NCBI RefSeq assembly: GCF_019222765.1
Contig: NZ_CP078145.1
Span: 7,750,001-7,814,000, forward strand
DNA length: 64,000 nt
Reading direction: 5' to 3'
From: Nocardia iowensis
GTDB lineage: Bacteria > Actinomycetota > Actinomycetes > Mycobacteriales > Mycobacteriaceae
Below, piece by piece: positions 43,075 to 53,336 of the stretch; position 1 is the stretch's first letter; the number at the start of each line of letters is the position of its first letter. The notes below the pieces were generated by a model. The model was not told where the DNA came from, did no database searches, and worked only from the letters and a program-made list of their open reading frames with translations. A program made the translations under genes and the position numbers.

Positions 43075-45455
43075 TCGTCCTGCTCACCGCCGATGAAGCG
43101 TTCCACCGCATCCCGGGCCGCGGAATCGGATACCTGCCGCGGCGGCGATTTCATCAGGTACGACGACACCGAGTCGATCGGCCCGCCGATGCCTCGATCC
43201 AGGGCGATCTTCGCCGCTCGGACTGCGTCGATGACGATGCCGGCCGAGTTCGGCGAGTCCCACACCTCGAGCTTGTACTCCAGATTGAGTGGCACATCGC
43301 CGAAGGCCCGGCCCTCCAAGCGGACGTAAGCCCATTTCCGGTCGTCCAGCCACTCGACGTAATCCGAGGGGCCGATATGAACATTCCGCGCTCCCAATTC
43401 CCGCGGCACCTGCGACGTGACCGCTTGGGTCTTGGATATCTTCTTCGATTCCAGTCGATCGCGTTCCAACATGTTCTTGAAGTCCATATTGCCGCCCACG
43501 TTGAGCTGCATGGTGCGATCCAACGCGACGCCGCGATCCTCGAACAGTTTCGCCAGTACCCGATGGGTGATGGTGGCGCCGACCTGCGACTTGATATCGT
43601 CGCCGATGATCGGCACGCCAGCCCGTTCGAACTTCGCGGCCCACTCCGGGTCCGAGGCGATGAAGACCGGTAGCGCGTTGACGAAAGCCACCCCCGCATC
43701 CAGTGCGGCTTGGGCATAGAAGTAGTCCGCCTCCATAGAACCGACCGGAAGATACGAGACCAGTACATCGGCTTCGACCTCCCGCAGCACCGCGGCCACA
43801 TCGACCGGGCGGGCGTCGGACTCGGTAATGGTCTCGCGGTAGTAACGACCCAGACCATCCTTCGTCTCGCCACGCTGCACAATCACCCCCAACGGCGGCA
43901 CCTCGGCGATCGCGATGGTGTTGTTCTCGCTCGCGACAATGGCCTCGGACAGGTCCACACCGACCTTTTTCGCATCGACATCGAAAGCCGCGACGAATGT
44001 GATATCGCGAACGTGATAGTCGCCGAATTGGACATGCATCAGACCCGGCACCTGGGCATCCGGTGGCGCGTCCCGGTAGTACTGGACTCCCTGCACCAAG
44101 GACGCCGCGCAGTTTCCTACCCCGGCAATCGCCACTCGGACAGGCCTGGATTCAATTTCCGTCGCAGGGTTGGACTCAAACGGTTTGTTCACTGTCGGAT
44201 CCTCTCTAGTGTCCGCAGACGATGGAGATGCGGGAAGATTTCGAATCGAGCCGACCGCGAGCAACAGCATCGGGGTCGCGACAACCCAGCTGCCGGTGGC
44301 TACGAGTACGGCTGTGGGAGAGAACATTTCGGCCAGCGGGCCGATCACGGCAAGACCGATCGGCAGCACGACCACATTGCCGGACCAGTTGTAAACGCTG
44401 ACCCGGGAAAGCATGGCTTCGGGGATATGGCGCTGTATCGCGGTGGTCAGGTAAATACTGAGCAGCGCGAATCCCACGCTGCCCGGCAGCGCGGCCAGCA
44501 CGACCGGCCACAACCGGTCGGACCAGCCGAGCAGGAGCAGCGGCAACCCGTAACAGGCCATCGCCGGGACCGCGAGCCGCAGCGGGAATCGCGGTTGAAT
44601 CCGGATCGCGAGCAGACTGCCGACCACGCCACCGACGCCGGCGCAGACCGAGATCGCCGACCACGCGGCGACGCCACCGAGCCGCTCGCTGGCCACCACC
44701 GGGCCGAGGACCAGCATCGCCGGCATGCCGAGCAGATAGAAACTCGACATCCACAGCACCAAGCCCGCCAGCCAGCCGTGGCCACGGAACTCCCGCCAGC
44801 CCTCGACCAGATCCTTCAGGATCGAGCTCGACGGTTGCTCCGGGTCCGGAGCCGGGCGGTCCGTGCGCACCGCGGTCAGCGCGAGCGCGCTGACCGCGGA
44901 CGCCACGGCATCGACGAGTAGGGCGCCGCCGGGTCCGACCGCGACGACCAGCACCCCGCCCAGCGCAGGGCCGACCGAATGGGCGGTGTTGTCACCCAAG
45001 CTGACCAGGGCGTTGGCCTGGGTCAGCCGCTCCGAACCGACGATCTGGCGAACCAGTCCGCTCAGCGCGGGACGGAAGAATGCCATTCCGGTGCCGCACA
45101 CCAATTGCAGGGCGATCAAGGTGAGCAGGCTGGAATGCCCGGTCAGGAGCAGCACACCTTGCACGGCCTGGGCGATCATCCGACCGACGTCACAGATGAT
45201 CATCACCTTGCGCCGATCCTTCGAGTCCGCGATCACCCCGCCGACCATCAACAGGATCGCCTCGGGCACCAGCCCGGCTGCGAATACGAGACCGATCGCG
45301 GTCATCGAGCCGGTGGTCTCGAGCACCGCGAAGGTCAGCGCGATCGGCAGGACCGCGTCGCCGAGCAGCGAGGTCACCTCACCGAGGTAGTACCAGGCGA
45401 AGTTCCGCTCCCGCAGGACCTCCGGAACCAGCTTTGCCGATCGCCGTGAACCCAT
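43071..45455 (-). CDS. In-frame fusion: MFS exporter and myo-inositol-1-phosphate synthase
   Basis: One open frame of 794 codons covers two complete proteins. Residues 1-410 are an EntS-like MFS exporter with about twelve membrane segments ([40 protein letters not shown]). Residues about 435-794 are an actinobacterial Ino1-type synthase: [58 protein letters not shown] and [19 protein letters not shown]. It converts glucose-6-phosphate to inositol-1-phosphate with NAD. No stop separates them, but GTG 44192, eight bases after GAGG, could start free synthase. Either a true fusion or a lost stop codon is possible. The synthase supplies the cyclitol and the exporter may confer self-resistance. Confidence 0.88.
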   Translation of the reverse strand: MGSRRSAKLVPEVLRERNFAWYYLGEVTSLLGDAVLPIALTFAVLETTGSMTAIGLVFAAGLVPEAILLMVGGVIADSKDRRKVMIICDVGRMIAQAVQGVLLLTGHSSLLTLIALQLVCGTGMAFFRPALSGLVRQIVGSERLTQANALVSLGDNTAHSVGPALGGVLVVAVGPGGALLVDAVASAVSALALTAVRTDRPAPDPEQPSSSILKDLVEGWREFRGHGWLAGLVLWMSSFYLLGMPAMLVLGPVVASERLGGVAAWSAISVCAGVGGVVGSLLAIRIQPRFPLRLAVPAMACYGLPLLLLGWSDRLWPVVLAALPGSVGFALLSIYLTTAIQRHIPEAMLSRVSVYNWSGNVVVLPIGLAVIGPLAEMFSPTAVLVATGSWVVATPMLLLAVGSIRNLPASPSSADTREDPTVNKPFESNPATEIESRPVRVAIAGVGNCAASLVQGVQYYRDAPPDAQVPGLMHVQFGDYHVRDITFVAAFDVDAKKVGVDLSEAIVASENNTIAIAEVPPLGVIVQRGETKDGLGRYYRETITESDARPVDVAAVLREVEADVLVSYLPVGSMEADYFYAQAALDAGVAFVNALPVFIASDPEWAAKFERAGVPIIGDDIKSQVGATITHRVLAKLFEDRGVALDRTMQLNVGGNMDFKNMLERDRLESKKISKTQAVTSQVPRELGARNVHIGPSDYVEWLDDRKWAYVRLEGRAFGDVPLNLEYKLEVWDSPNSAGIVIDAVRAAKIALDRGIGGPIDSVSSYLMKSPPRQVSDSAARDAVERFIGGEQDE

Positions 45456-45481
45456 GAGTGACAGCCCGTTTCCGCTGCCGG

Positions 45482-47155
45482 TCAGCGCCGGGTGACGAGG
45501 TAGGACCCGATGGCAAGCGCGTCCAGATCGGTGTTCATGAACACATCGATCGACTCCTCGGGGCGGTTCACCAGCGGCATGCCCGCGGTGTTGTAGGAGG
45601 TGTTGACCAGCACGGGGATGCCCGTCTCGGTTTCGAAGGCCCGCAGCAGTGCCGCGTAGCGCGGCTGGTCGGCCTCGTCCACCACCTGCGGACGGGCGCT
45701 GCCGTCGATGTGTACGACGGCCGGAATCTGCGACCGGACCTCCTCCCGCACCGAGGCGGCCATGATCATGAACGGGTTCGGCGTTCCGGTGAAGTATTTG
45801 TCGAAACTGGTGGCCAGCACGCTCGGAGCCAGGGGCCGCCACATCTCCCGGTTCTTGACCTGGTTCAAGCGCACCAGCGTCTCCCGCCGGCGCGGGTCGC
45901 CGATCAGGCTGCGGCCGCCCAGTGCCCGGGGGCCGACCTCGCTGCGGCCCTGATGCCAGCCCGCCACCCCGCCGGCCGACACGATGCGGGCCACCTGCGA
46001 CACCAGCTCGTCTTCGTCCAGCCGCCGCGCGTCGAGCCCGCGCGCGGCGAGTGCCGCCGCGATCTGGTCGTCGGAGAATTCCGGGCCCCACAACGCATGA
46101 GTCATCCGCTGGGGAGCGAAATCGTCGGCCGCTATCTGACGGGCGACCTCGTAAGCCGCGCCGAGGCCGACGCCGGCGTCGTGTGCCATGGGCTGGACGA
46201 AGACGTTGTCGAACAGGCCGGAACCGGCCAGTCGGCCGTTGGCGGTGCAGTTCAGCGCGACCCCGCCGGCGAGGCAGATGTTGCGCGAGCCGGTCCGATC
46301 GCGCAGCTCGGCGGCCAATCCCAGGATCGTCTCCTCCACCGCCGACTGCACCGAAGCCGCGAAGTCCACGTACGCGGTGATGTCGTCGGACAACCCGATC
46401 GCGTAGGGATAGGCGTGCTCGGCGAAGTAGGACAGCAACTGTTGGGTGCGCTGCGGCGGCAGTTCGCGCCCCGAAGCCGTGGCCGCGGGCACTCCATCCC
46501 AGATCGGCCCGTCGGCCGAGTGCCGCAGTGCGACCGGGTAGCGAGGCTTACCGTAGGAGGCGAGTCCCATCAGCTTTCCCGCGTTGCCGTCCTTGCTGTA
46601 CAGCCCGACGTACTGGGTGGCGATTCGGTAGAACAGCCCGAGCGAGTGCTCCACCGGATAGGACACCAGCGTCTGGATGCCGTCGCGGGTGCCGTACGCC
46701 AGCGTGGTCGCCGAGTCCTCGCCGCGATTGTCCAGGACCAAGATCGCGGCTTCCTCGAAACCGCTCGGCCAGAAGCAACTGGCTGCGTGGGCGAGGTGGT
46801 GGCGGACCGGAATCACCGGCGGCCGCTGCTCGGAGCCGAACAGCTCCGTCGGGAAGAGCCGGTCCGGGTCGTCCAGCGGCAGTTCGGCGCGACGCTGCTC
46901 CGGGCTCAGGCCCATCCAGGCGCCGAGAACGTCCAGATCGCTTCCCAAGGCGACCGCGTCGAGGTCGGCGAGGGTGATCCCGGCGTGCTCGAGGCACCAG
47001 GCCAGCGCATCCACCGGCGGCTGATCGATGGCCCGTTTGCGCCGGGTGAATCGTTCCTGTTCGGTCGCCGCTACCAGGACGCCGTCGCAGAGCAGGGCAG
47101 CGGCCGAATCGTGTGCGCCGTGGTTGAGCCCGGCGACCCAGGTCTTTTTCGTCAT
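45482..47155 (-). CDS. CmcH/TobZ-family carbamoyltransferase (second copy)
   Basis: The 557-residue O-carbamoyltransferase has [14 protein letters not shown] at the N-terminus, [43 protein letters not shown] and [27 protein letters not shown] ribosome site lies before ATG 47155, and this ATG overlaps the deacetylase stop. TobZ-type enzymes carbamoylate sugar hydroxyls of aminoglycosides, which suits the sugar-rich cluster. It lies 26 bases before the exporter/synthase fusion. It is distinct in sequence from the 31543-33333 enzyme, so the two are not a recent duplication. Confidence 0.93.
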   Translation of the reverse strand: MTKKTWVAGLNHGAHDSAAALLCDGVLVAATEQERFTRRKRAIDQPPVDALAWCLEHAGITLADLDAVALGSDLDVLGAWMGLSPEQRRAELPLDDPDRLFPTELFGSEQRPPVIPVRHHLAHAASCFWPSGFEEAAILVLDNRGEDSATTLAYGTRDGIQTLVSYPVEHSLGLFYRIATQYVGLYSKDGNAGKLMGLASYGKPRYPVALRHSADGPIWDGVPAATASGRELPPQRTQQLLSYFAEHAYPYAIGLSDDITAYVDFAASVQSAVEETILGLAAELRDRTGSRNICLAGGVALNCTANGRLAGSGLFDNVFVQPMAHDAGVGLGAAYEVARQIAADDFAPQRMTHALWGPEFSDDQIAAALAARGLDARRLDEDELVSQVARIVSAGGVAGWHQGRSEVGPRALGGRSLIGDPRRRETLVRLNQVKNREMWRPLAPSVLATSFDKYFTGTPNPFMIMAASVREEVRSQIPAVVHIDGSARPQVVDEADQPRYAALLRAFETETGIPVLVNTSYNTAGMPLVNRPEESIDVFMNTDLDALAIGSYLVTRR

Positions 47156-47952
47156 CGGAGTCTCCTCGAGTCCTTGGTGGTCGTTGCGGTGCGCTCGCCG
47201 AGCCGCCACAGTGGTTCGGCGGCACCGGTCGCCCGTCGACGGTGGTGTGCGTATCGACAGATCTGTTCGGCCCAGTCAGCGCCGAACAACATGTTCAGTT
47301 GCGAGCGATACCGGGCGACGCTGGACAATTTGCGTGCCAGGTGTCGCGGGCCCGGGTTCACCGGATTGGGGCCGGGCGCTCCTGGTGGGTGGATGGTCGT
47401 GGTCAGGGCGTAGGGCAACGGTTCCCACAGCAGCAGGTCGATGCCTTCGGCCGCGCACGCCAGGGCCGCGGTCAGGACGGTATGGCGGTGATCCACGTGA
47501 TTGCCGGTGGGCAGGCAAGTCCATACCGCCGCCGGCCGGTGCTCCCGGATCACCGCACGCGCGGTGTTGAGCAGTGCCGTCGCCAGTTGCGGTTCGTCCG
47601 GCAGCGCCGGGTCGAAGACCGAATCCGAACGGCGGCACAGCCATTCGTCGCCGTGTCGGCGGTACAAGGCGTCCAGGAATTCCAAATACAGTGGCTTGAC
47701 GCCGAGTTCGGTCAATGCGTCCTGATCCTCGGCCCGCCGCGTTCGCACCGGCGCCTGGGTCAACCCGCACTCGCGATGGAATTCGGCGGCGATGGCGGAG
47801 CTCGGACCGCTCGGGGCCCCGGCGAACACCGTGCATACCACGACCGATCGGCCCTGCTCGGTCAGTGCGGCCAGGGAAGCGCCGACACCGAGTACCGCGT
47901 CGTCCAGATGCGGCGAAAAGACCAGAACCGGCGCGTCGCGGTTGCTGGTCAC
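47152..47952 (-). CDS. PIG-L-family N-acetylglucosaminyl deacetylase
   Basis: The 266-residue protein is a LmbE/PIG-L zinc deacetylase: the metal motif is SPHLDDAVLGVG near the start and the third ligand is in TGNHVDHRHT. Relatives are MshB (GlcNAc-inositol deacetylase in mycothiol) and BtrD-type enzymes of aminoglycoside pathways. Start GTG 47952 overlaps the aminotransferase stop as GTGA; the longer open frame upstream lies antisense-like inside that gene. In this operon the likely role is removal of acetyl from a GlcNAc unit on the cyclitol core. Confidence 0.9.
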   Translation of the reverse strand: MTSNRDAPVLVFSPHLDDAVLGVGASLAALTEQGRSVVVCTVFAGAPSGPSSAIAAEFHRECGLTQAPVRTRRAEDQDALTELGVKPLYLEFLDALYRRHGDEWLCRRSDSVFDPALPDEPQLATALLNTARAVIREHRPAAVWTCLPTGNHVDHRHTVLTAALACAAEGIDLLLWEPLPYALTTTIHPPGAPGPNPVNPGPRHLARKLSSVARYRSQLNMLFGADWAEQICRYAHHRRRATGAAEPLWRLGERTATTTKDSRRLR

Positions 47953-49178
47953 GCCAGTTCTCGCAACGTGTTCGCCATGGTCTCGACCATGAAATGCACT
48001 TGAGAATCGGTGAGCTGGGGGTAGATCGGCAGATTGATCTGCTCCCGGAACCACACCCGTTCCGCGGTAGGGCATTCGCCGACGCCGTGGCCGAGGCGCC
48101 GCCACTCGGGCAGGAGGTGCACCGGGAAGTAGCGGAGCTGGATCTGGATCCCGGCCGCGTCCAGGCGCCGAATCAGTTGGTCCCGTTCGATTCCGGTCTC
48201 TGGGTCCAGGAAGCAGGTGTACAGATGGTGCGCGCTGTCGATCCCGGGCACCCGGCGCTGCGTGCGGATACCGTCGACGGCGGCCAGCCCCCGGTCGAGC
48301 ATCTCGGCGATCTCACGGCGCCGAGCCACCAGCTTGTCCAGTTGAGCCAACTGGACTCGGCCGACGGCCGCCGCCGGTTCGCACAAGCTGGAGTTGGTGC
48401 CCGGATGACGCAGGGCGACACAATCTTCCCGATAGGCGTTCTTGGCGTGCCGCTCGAGATCGTCCGCCGGCGCGCGATACTCACCCAGCTGCGGATCGGC
48501 GCGCGGCACGAAATCGGCATCCGGTTCGATGGCGCGAATTCGTCCGGCTACCTCGGCCCAGCGATCGTCGGACACTGTCAGCATGCCGCCCTCGCCGAGC
48601 GTGGAGATGTTCTTGTACGACTGGAAACTCCAGCACCCGAGATCACCGATCGTGCCCGGCGACCGACCGTGGTACCAGGCGCCCAGCGCATGGGCACAGT
48701 CCTCGACGACGGCGATGCCGTGCCGATCGGCGATGGCGCGAATCGGATCCAGATCGGCGGGGTTCCCGCCGTGGTGCACCAGATACACCGCCCGGGTCCG
48801 TTCGGTCACCAGTGCGGCGAACGCCTCGGGCGAGATGTTCATGGTGTCGGGATCGATATCGCAGAACCGCACCACCACCGGAAGCCCGAGCAGCGGAGTG
48901 ACATTGGCTTGATATGTCTGCGTCGCCGCGATCACCTCGTCACCGGGCTGCAGTCCGAGCAGATAGGTGGCGAACTCCAGCGCGATCGTCGCGTTGGTCA
49001 GCGACAACGCGTGGCGAGCACCGGTATAGGCGGCGAACTCGGCCTCGAATGCGTCCCGTTCCGGGCCGCAGGAAAGTTTGGCGCCCGACCTGAGCACCCT
49101 GGCGACGGCGTCGATCTCATCTTGTCCGAAGGTCGAGCCGGTCGGCAGATACGGAACGAAGTAACGATCAGTGGACAC
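47949..49178 (-). CDS. DegT/DnrJ/EryC1/StrS-family PLP aminotransferase
   Basis: The 409-residue enzyme belongs to the sugar/cyclitol aminotransferases. It shows the AYTGARHALSLTNATIALEFA cofactor-phosphate region, VEDCAHALGAWYHG, the PLP lysine in SFQSYKNISTLGEGG and the late YFPVHLLPEWR. Family members aminate keto-sugars or, like StsC, keto-inositols. Start GTG 49178 follows GGGGAG by five bases and lies 11 bases inside the preceding glycosyltransferase gene. With an inositol-phosphate synthase in the same operon, amination of an inosose is plausible; a keto-sugar substrate is the alternative. No dehydrogenase of the inositol type is seen, though an aldo/keto reductase is. Confidence 0.9.
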   Translation of the reverse strand: MSTDRYFVPYLPTGSTFGQDEIDAVARVLRSGAKLSCGPERDAFEAEFAAYTGARHALSLTNATIALEFATYLLGLQPGDEVIAATQTYQANVTPLLGLPVVVRFCDIDPDTMNISPEAFAALVTERTRAVYLVHHGGNPADLDPIRAIADRHGIAVVEDCAHALGAWYHGRSPGTIGDLGCWSFQSYKNISTLGEGGMLTVSDDRWAEVAGRIRAIEPDADFVPRADPQLGEYRAPADDLERHAKNAYREDCVALRHPGTNSSLCEPAAAVGRVQLAQLDKLVARRREIAEMLDRGLAAVDGIRTQRRVPGIDSAHHLYTCFLDPETGIERDQLIRRLDAAGIQIQLRYFPVHLLPEWRRLGHGVGECPTAERVWFREQINLPIYPQLTDSQVHFMVETMANTLRELA

Positions 49179-50361
49179 TTATCTCCCCTACTGCCATCGA
49201 ATGCACGTCACGCCAATGCCGGTGCAGCATCCGCGCCACCTCCGTCCAGGTCGGCTGCAGCAATTGCGCCGTAGCGACCCGTTCTCGTTGTTTGCGCCGC
49301 AGCTCGCCATCGGTGCACAAGCGGGCTGTCGCGGCCGCGAACCGATCGGCGTCGTCCGCACGCAGGACAGCGGCCCGACTCGTTGGCGGCAATCCCTCCA
49401 GCCCGAGTCCGGTGGACACGATCAGGCAGCCGCCGCGGATGGCCTCGATCATCTTGACTTTGACGCCGCCGCCGATCCGCAGCGGACAGATGACCACATC
49501 GACCATGTCCCAGAGGGCGGTGACCCGGTCCAGCCAACCCACCACGGTGACAGCGGGTTTCGCGGCTGCCCGCTGGGCGACGACGTCCACATTGGATCCG
49601 GCCAGGATCAGCTGGGCCCCCGGAAGTTCGGCGCGAATACGCTCGAAGACCTCATCGAGCATCCAGTCGACGGCATCCTGGTTCGGCGAGTACGCATAAT
49701 TGGCCAGGAAGCCAAGCCGGGGCCGGGCGGCGACCTGGTCCGCGGGGCGCGGGGCGGGCGTGTGCAACGGCGTGTGATCGGATCCGTTGGGCACCACCCG
49801 AACATCTACGTCGAACGCTCGGTCTCGTACCCGCCGGTGGTCCTCCTCGGACAACGTCACCACCCGCGCCACCCGGCGCCAGGCTTGCAATTCGGCCGTC
49901 CGAACGCTGGCGAAGTCGTCGAAATTCTCCGGAGCCAGACCGCCGAACGACGCTTTCTGCTCCACCAGGCTGGACTCGATATTGTGCTCGACCAGCACGC
50001 TGCGGGCGGCCAGGCGATCGGGCAGCAGATGGGTGAGGTAATGCCCTTCCACATGAACCACATCGAAAGGCCGATCGCCGGCTTCCCGCTCGGCCAACAG
50101 TCGGCGCACCGTCTCCGAGTGCCGAGTCGGGAATGCTCGTTGGCGACTCTCGTCGCGGAATACCCGCACCGGGATATCGGTGTGCGCGGCGGCCGCCGCG
50201 ACATCCTCTTCGTACCGCCGCGACACCGCCCACACCTCGAGATCGGCGTGCCGAGCCAGTTGCGGTATGAGGGCCGCATCGCGGAGACGGCCACCGCTGG
50301 CTGCCGGCCACGGCGAGTGATGGGTCAGATAGAGCACGCGCAGGCGTTCACTTGTGGTCAT
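49168..50361 (-). CDS. GT4-type glycosyltransferase 1
   Basis: The 397-residue GT-B enzyme has an N-terminal LYLTHHSPWPAASGGRLRDA acceptor-side motif, RPRLGFLANYAYSPNQDAVDW at the domain border and the donor-binding ICPLRIGGGVKVKMIEAI segment containing the conserved glutamate of GT4 enzymes. It resembles cytosolic transferases using nucleotide sugars. Its ATG overlaps the next upstream glycosyltransferase stop (ATGA at 50358-50361). Two GT4 genes together imply at least two glycosidic bonds, or one bond with an accessory copy. Confidence 0.9.
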   Translation of the reverse strand: MTTSERLRVLYLTHHSPWPAASGGRLRDAALIPQLARHADLEVWAVSRRYEEDVAAAAAHTDIPVRVFRDESRQRAFPTRHSETVRRLLAEREAGDRPFDVVHVEGHYLTHLLPDRLAARSVLVEHNIESSLVEQKASFGGLAPENFDDFASVRTAELQAWRRVARVVTLSEEDHRRVRDRAFDVDVRVVPNGSDHTPLHTPAPRPADQVAARPRLGFLANYAYSPNQDAVDWMLDEVFERIRAELPGAQLILAGSNVDVVAQRAAAKPAVTVVGWLDRVTALWDMVDVVICPLRIGGGVKVKMIEAIRGGCLIVSTGLGLEGLPPTSRAAVLRADDADRFAAATARLCTDGELRRKQRERVATAQLLQPTWTEVARMLHRHWRDVHSMAVGEISVH

Positions 50362-51515
50362 CGGTCCTCCGCGCTGCTCACGATCGCGCGCGAGCGGCTG
50401 CGATCCTGCAGCAGGCGATCGTAGAAACGGCCTACTTCCGCACGCATCGCATCGGTGTGAAACAGCTGTGCCGCACGGGCTTTGGCCGACGCACGGTATC
50501 GTTCCGGGTCCGCCAGCACCGCGCGCAGCGCCCGTACCGCCGCCGGGCCGTCACCGACCGGAACCAGTTCACCGACGCGTCCCGCGTCCAGGAGATCGGG
50601 CAGACCGCCTACGGCCGATGCGAGAACGGGAACGCCGCTCGTCATCGCCTCGATCACCACCCTGGAGGTGGTCTCGGTGTCGGAGAGCAGCGCGAAGGCG
50701 TCCAGGGCCGCGTAAACCGGACCCACGTCCGGTAGCAGGCCGGTGAACGTCACGGCCTCGGCGATCCCCAATTCCACGGCACGCTCGCGCAGGGAGTCGG
50801 CCAATCCGCCACTGCCCGCCAGGATTCCGTGGATACGCGGATCTTCCCGACGCGCGGCGGCCACCAGATCCAGCACGCGATCCGGACGCTTCTCCGGTGA
50901 CAGTCGTCCGACATAGCCGACCAGTACCGCGGAAGCGGGTACACCGAATCGCTCGGCCAGTTCCGCGCGGGCCGCGGATCGGTCCATAAGCCGCGGTGCG
51001 CTCACCCCGTTCGGGATGTAGGCGACGTGCCCGTTCGGGCACCAGCGCCGGATGCGCGGCAACAAGCCCTCCGCACATACCACCACGCCGTCGGCGAGCC
51101 GGGTGCAGGCGACGTCGAGGTAGGTCTTCGCCTTGTGCCACAGCGAATCCTCGACGATCCCGTGCTGGGTGAACACCAGCGGCCGCGTGCGGAAAAGGCG
51201 GGGAAAGGACAGTTTGGCCGCGGCCGCCCAGTAATCGGCGTCGTAACCATGGGCGTGCACGACATCGGCTTTGACGTCGGCGATCGTCGCGCCGAGCCGG
51301 CGCACCGCCGTGCCGAATCCGGCCCCGGTGACGCTGACCACCTCGAGGCCGAGATCGCCTGCGCGCGCGGCGAATTCTTCCGACCCGCGCTCGATCACCA
51401 CTGGACGCAGCCCCGCGGCACGTTGACTGACGGCGAGGTCGAGCACATGCATATCGGCGCCGCCGAGCTCGCCCGGCGGCTCCGGGACCAGCACATGCAG
51501 GATGGTCAGACTCAT
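50358..51515 (-). CDS. GT4-type glycosyltransferase 2
   Basis: The 385-residue GT-B enzyme shows PGELGGADMHVLDLA near the start, the domain junction VGYVGRLSPEKRPDRVLDL and the donor-site ALLSDTETTSRVVIEAMTSG with the E-x7-E pattern. GT4 includes MshA, which adds GlcNAc to inositol-1-phosphate, and this gene is a candidate for the equivalent step, although its sequence is not obviously MshA. Only one base separates it from the HAD phosphatase. Donor and acceptor are not readable from sequence. Confidence 0.9.
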   Translation of the reverse strand: MSLTILHVLVPEPPGELGGADMHVLDLAVSQRAAGLRPVVIERGSEEFAARAGDLGLEVVSVTGAGFGTAVRRLGATIADVKADVVHAHGYDADYWAAAAKLSFPRLFRTRPLVFTQHGIVEDSLWHKAKTYLDVACTRLADGVVVCAEGLLPRIRRWCPNGHVAYIPNGVSAPRLMDRSAARAELAERFGVPASAVLVGYVGRLSPEKRPDRVLDLVAAARREDPRIHGILAGSGGLADSLRERAVELGIAEAVTFTGLLPDVGPVYAALDAFALLSDTETTSRVVIEAMTSGVPVLASAVGGLPDLLDAGRVGELVPVGDGPAAVRALRAVLADPERYRASAKARAAQLFHTDAMRAEVGRFYDRLLQDRSRSRAIVSSAEDR

Positions 51516-51516
51516 C

Positions 51517-52107
51517 TCAATTCCTCACTTGCCCGGCGGCATACGCGTTGGTCAACCACGTCACGGCCATCGCCCAATCGGTCGTGCGAGGTTGCTCGAA
51601 CGAGCGGTTGTAGGGCTGGTCGAACACCAGAACGGCGCGGTTCAGCGCACGTAGGTCTCGAATGAAATGCGGGGCGTCCTCCAGATAGACATCCGCCTCG
51701 ACCGCGGTCTTGTCCGAGACGAAAACCACGTCCTCGGCCGGGATACCGTGGGTGTCCAGCCAGGCGCCCGTCGCCGCGAGGACGGACCCGACGATCTGAC
51801 TGGTCCAGAGCCGTCCGGTCACCACCCGGATCCGGAATCCCGACTCGTGCAGCGTGCGCAGTCCCTCTACCGCACCCGGCAACGGCGCCATGGTGCGGTA
51901 TCCGTCACCGGTGACGAAGGCGCCGTAGTGCAAACGGTCGTAGTCGTCGTGATCGCGTACGCCCCAGTCCCGAAGATCCCATCGCGTCGGGCGGTCGCTG
52001 GGGACCGGCCGCTCTTGTGCCCGCAGATCGCGCGCGATGACGCCCAACCGGTCCGCGCACACATCGTCCAGATCTACCGCGAGCACCGGCCGCGATGGCG
52101 GCGTCAC
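51517..52107 (-). CDS. HAD-family phosphatase (5'-nucleotidase-like)
   Basis: The 196-residue protein has the HAD nucleophile motif LAVDLDDV near the start, a threonine motif in IRVVTGRLW and the final acidic motif VYLEDAPHF, and resembles the NT5C-type deoxyribonucleotidases that also act on sugar phosphates. GTG 52107 overlaps the aldo/keto reductase stop (GTGA). In mycothiol synthesis a separate phosphatase removes phosphate from GlcNAc-inositol-phosphate; this gene lying next to a GT4 gene would suit the same chemistry. Confidence 0.82.
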   Translation of the reverse strand: MTPPSRPVLAVDLDDVCADRLGVIARDLRAQERPVPSDRPTRWDLRDWGVRDHDDYDRLHYGAFVTGDGYRTMAPLPGAVEGLRTLHESGFRIRVVTGRLWTSQIVGSVLAATGAWLDTHGIPAEDVVFVSDKTAVEADVYLEDAPHFIRDLRALNRAVLVFDQPYNRSFEQPRTTDWAMAVTWLTNAYAAGQVRN

Positions 52108-53336
52108 GCGGCACCTCGGGCAAGCCACTCCACGGTGCTGTCGTCGAGCACCAGTCGGCTGGCGGCCAGCGAATGGTCAAGCTCGGCCATATCGCGCGGG
52201 CCGACGATCGGATAACTCCGGCCGGCCCGCAGCGACCACGCCAGCGCGACCGTCTCAGGTCGGGTGCCCAACCGCTCGGCCAGTTCCCGGCAACGCCGCC
52301 GGCGAGCGTGATTCTCCTCGGTGTCGAACGGATCCAGCCCGGAATCCGCGGTCGGCTCGACCCGGCCGGCGAAGAAACCGCGCGCCTGGGCGGCCCAGCC
52401 GAACAGGGGCAGTTCATGATCGTTGATCACCGCCAGCAGGGCGGCATCGGCATGTCGGGTACCCGGCCACAGTGGTTTGGCCGGAACGGCGAGGCTGTAC
52501 TGATAACTGACCACCGGCACGACACCGTGCTCGCCGAGTTCAATGACCAATTGTGCCAACCGATCCGGCGACCAGTTCGACACGCCGACCTGGCGTGCGC
52601 GCCCGGAATGCACGAAATCGGCCAGCGTTTCGGCCAACTCGGCGACCGGACGAGCCGGATCGTCGCGATGGAGCAGCACAATGTCGAGGGTCAGCACACC
52701 CAGCCGGCGCAGCGAGTCGGTGAGTTCGGTCTCGAGTCGCGATCGGCTCAGATCGAGCCGACCGCGGTCATCCGGATGGCCGATCTTGTCCACCACCGCG
52801 AGCGTCCCGGGGTTGACTCGCAGCCAACGACCGATCACCCGCTCCGCCTCACCACCGGCGTAGGAGTGGGCGGTGTCGATGAACAGCCCACCTGCTTCGG
52901 CGAATCGGTCCAGCCGCGCCATCGAGACGCGTTCGTCCTCCTCGCCGAAGCGGCCACCGAGGACGATTCGATGAACGCTGTCTTTCCCGCTGTCCGACAA
53001 GACATTTCCTCCCCTCGAGTTCGAGTCCGCCGACATCGGAAGTCGGGGCTCGGCAAGTGCATAGGTGGCGGTGACGACCGCCGCTCGCGCGGAGGCGAGC
53101 ACCTCCTGGAGGTCGGCCCTGACCTCATGGTCGGTACTGCCGCTACGCAGGTGTTCGATCGCGGTCGCCGCCGCGACCGTCGCTTCGAGCAGGCACACCA
53201 CCGTCTCGTCCAGCGGATCGGAACGATCGGCGTGGGACCGCAGCAAGCCGAGCCACCGGCTCAGCGCCGTCATCCAGGCCCGATCGACAGAACTCGCAGC
53301 GCTCGGGGCAGAAGTATTCGAGTCGGATCCAGCCAT
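52104..53336 (-). CDS. Aldo/keto reductase with unusual N-terminal extension
   Basis: The C-terminal 295 residues are an aldo/keto reductase barrel: FIDTAHSYAGGEAERVIG (catalytic tyrosine), VDKIG, IVLLHRDDPARPV and QVGVSNWSPDRL. The usual family length is about 300; here about 112 extra helical, serine-rich residues precede it. ATG 53336 has GAGG six bases upstream. Inside the frame, TTG 53000 follows GGAGG by seven bases, so a normal-sized reductase could also be translated. It is the first gene of the operon, 364 bases from the divergent SARP gene. It probably reduces or oxidises a keto-sugar or keto-cyclitol. Confidence 0.83.
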   Translation of the reverse strand: MAGSDSNTSAPSAASSVDRAWMTALSRWLGLLRSHADRSDPLDETVVCLLEATVAAATAIEHLRSGSTDHEVRADLQEVLASARAAVVTATYALAEPRLPMSADSNSRGGNVLSDSGKDSVHRIVLGGRFGEEDERVSMARLDRFAEAGGLFIDTAHSYAGGEAERVIGRWLRVNPGTLAVVDKIGHPDDRGRLDLSRSRLETELTDSLRRLGVLTLDIVLLHRDDPARPVAELAETLADFVHSGRARQVGVSNWSPDRLAQLVIELGEHGVVPVVSYQYSLAVPAKPLWPGTRHADAALLAVINDHELPLFGWAAQARGFFAGRVEPTADSGLDPFDTEENHARRRRCRELAERLGTRPETVALAWSLRAGRSYPIVGPRDMAELDHSLAASRLVLDDSTVEWLARGAA

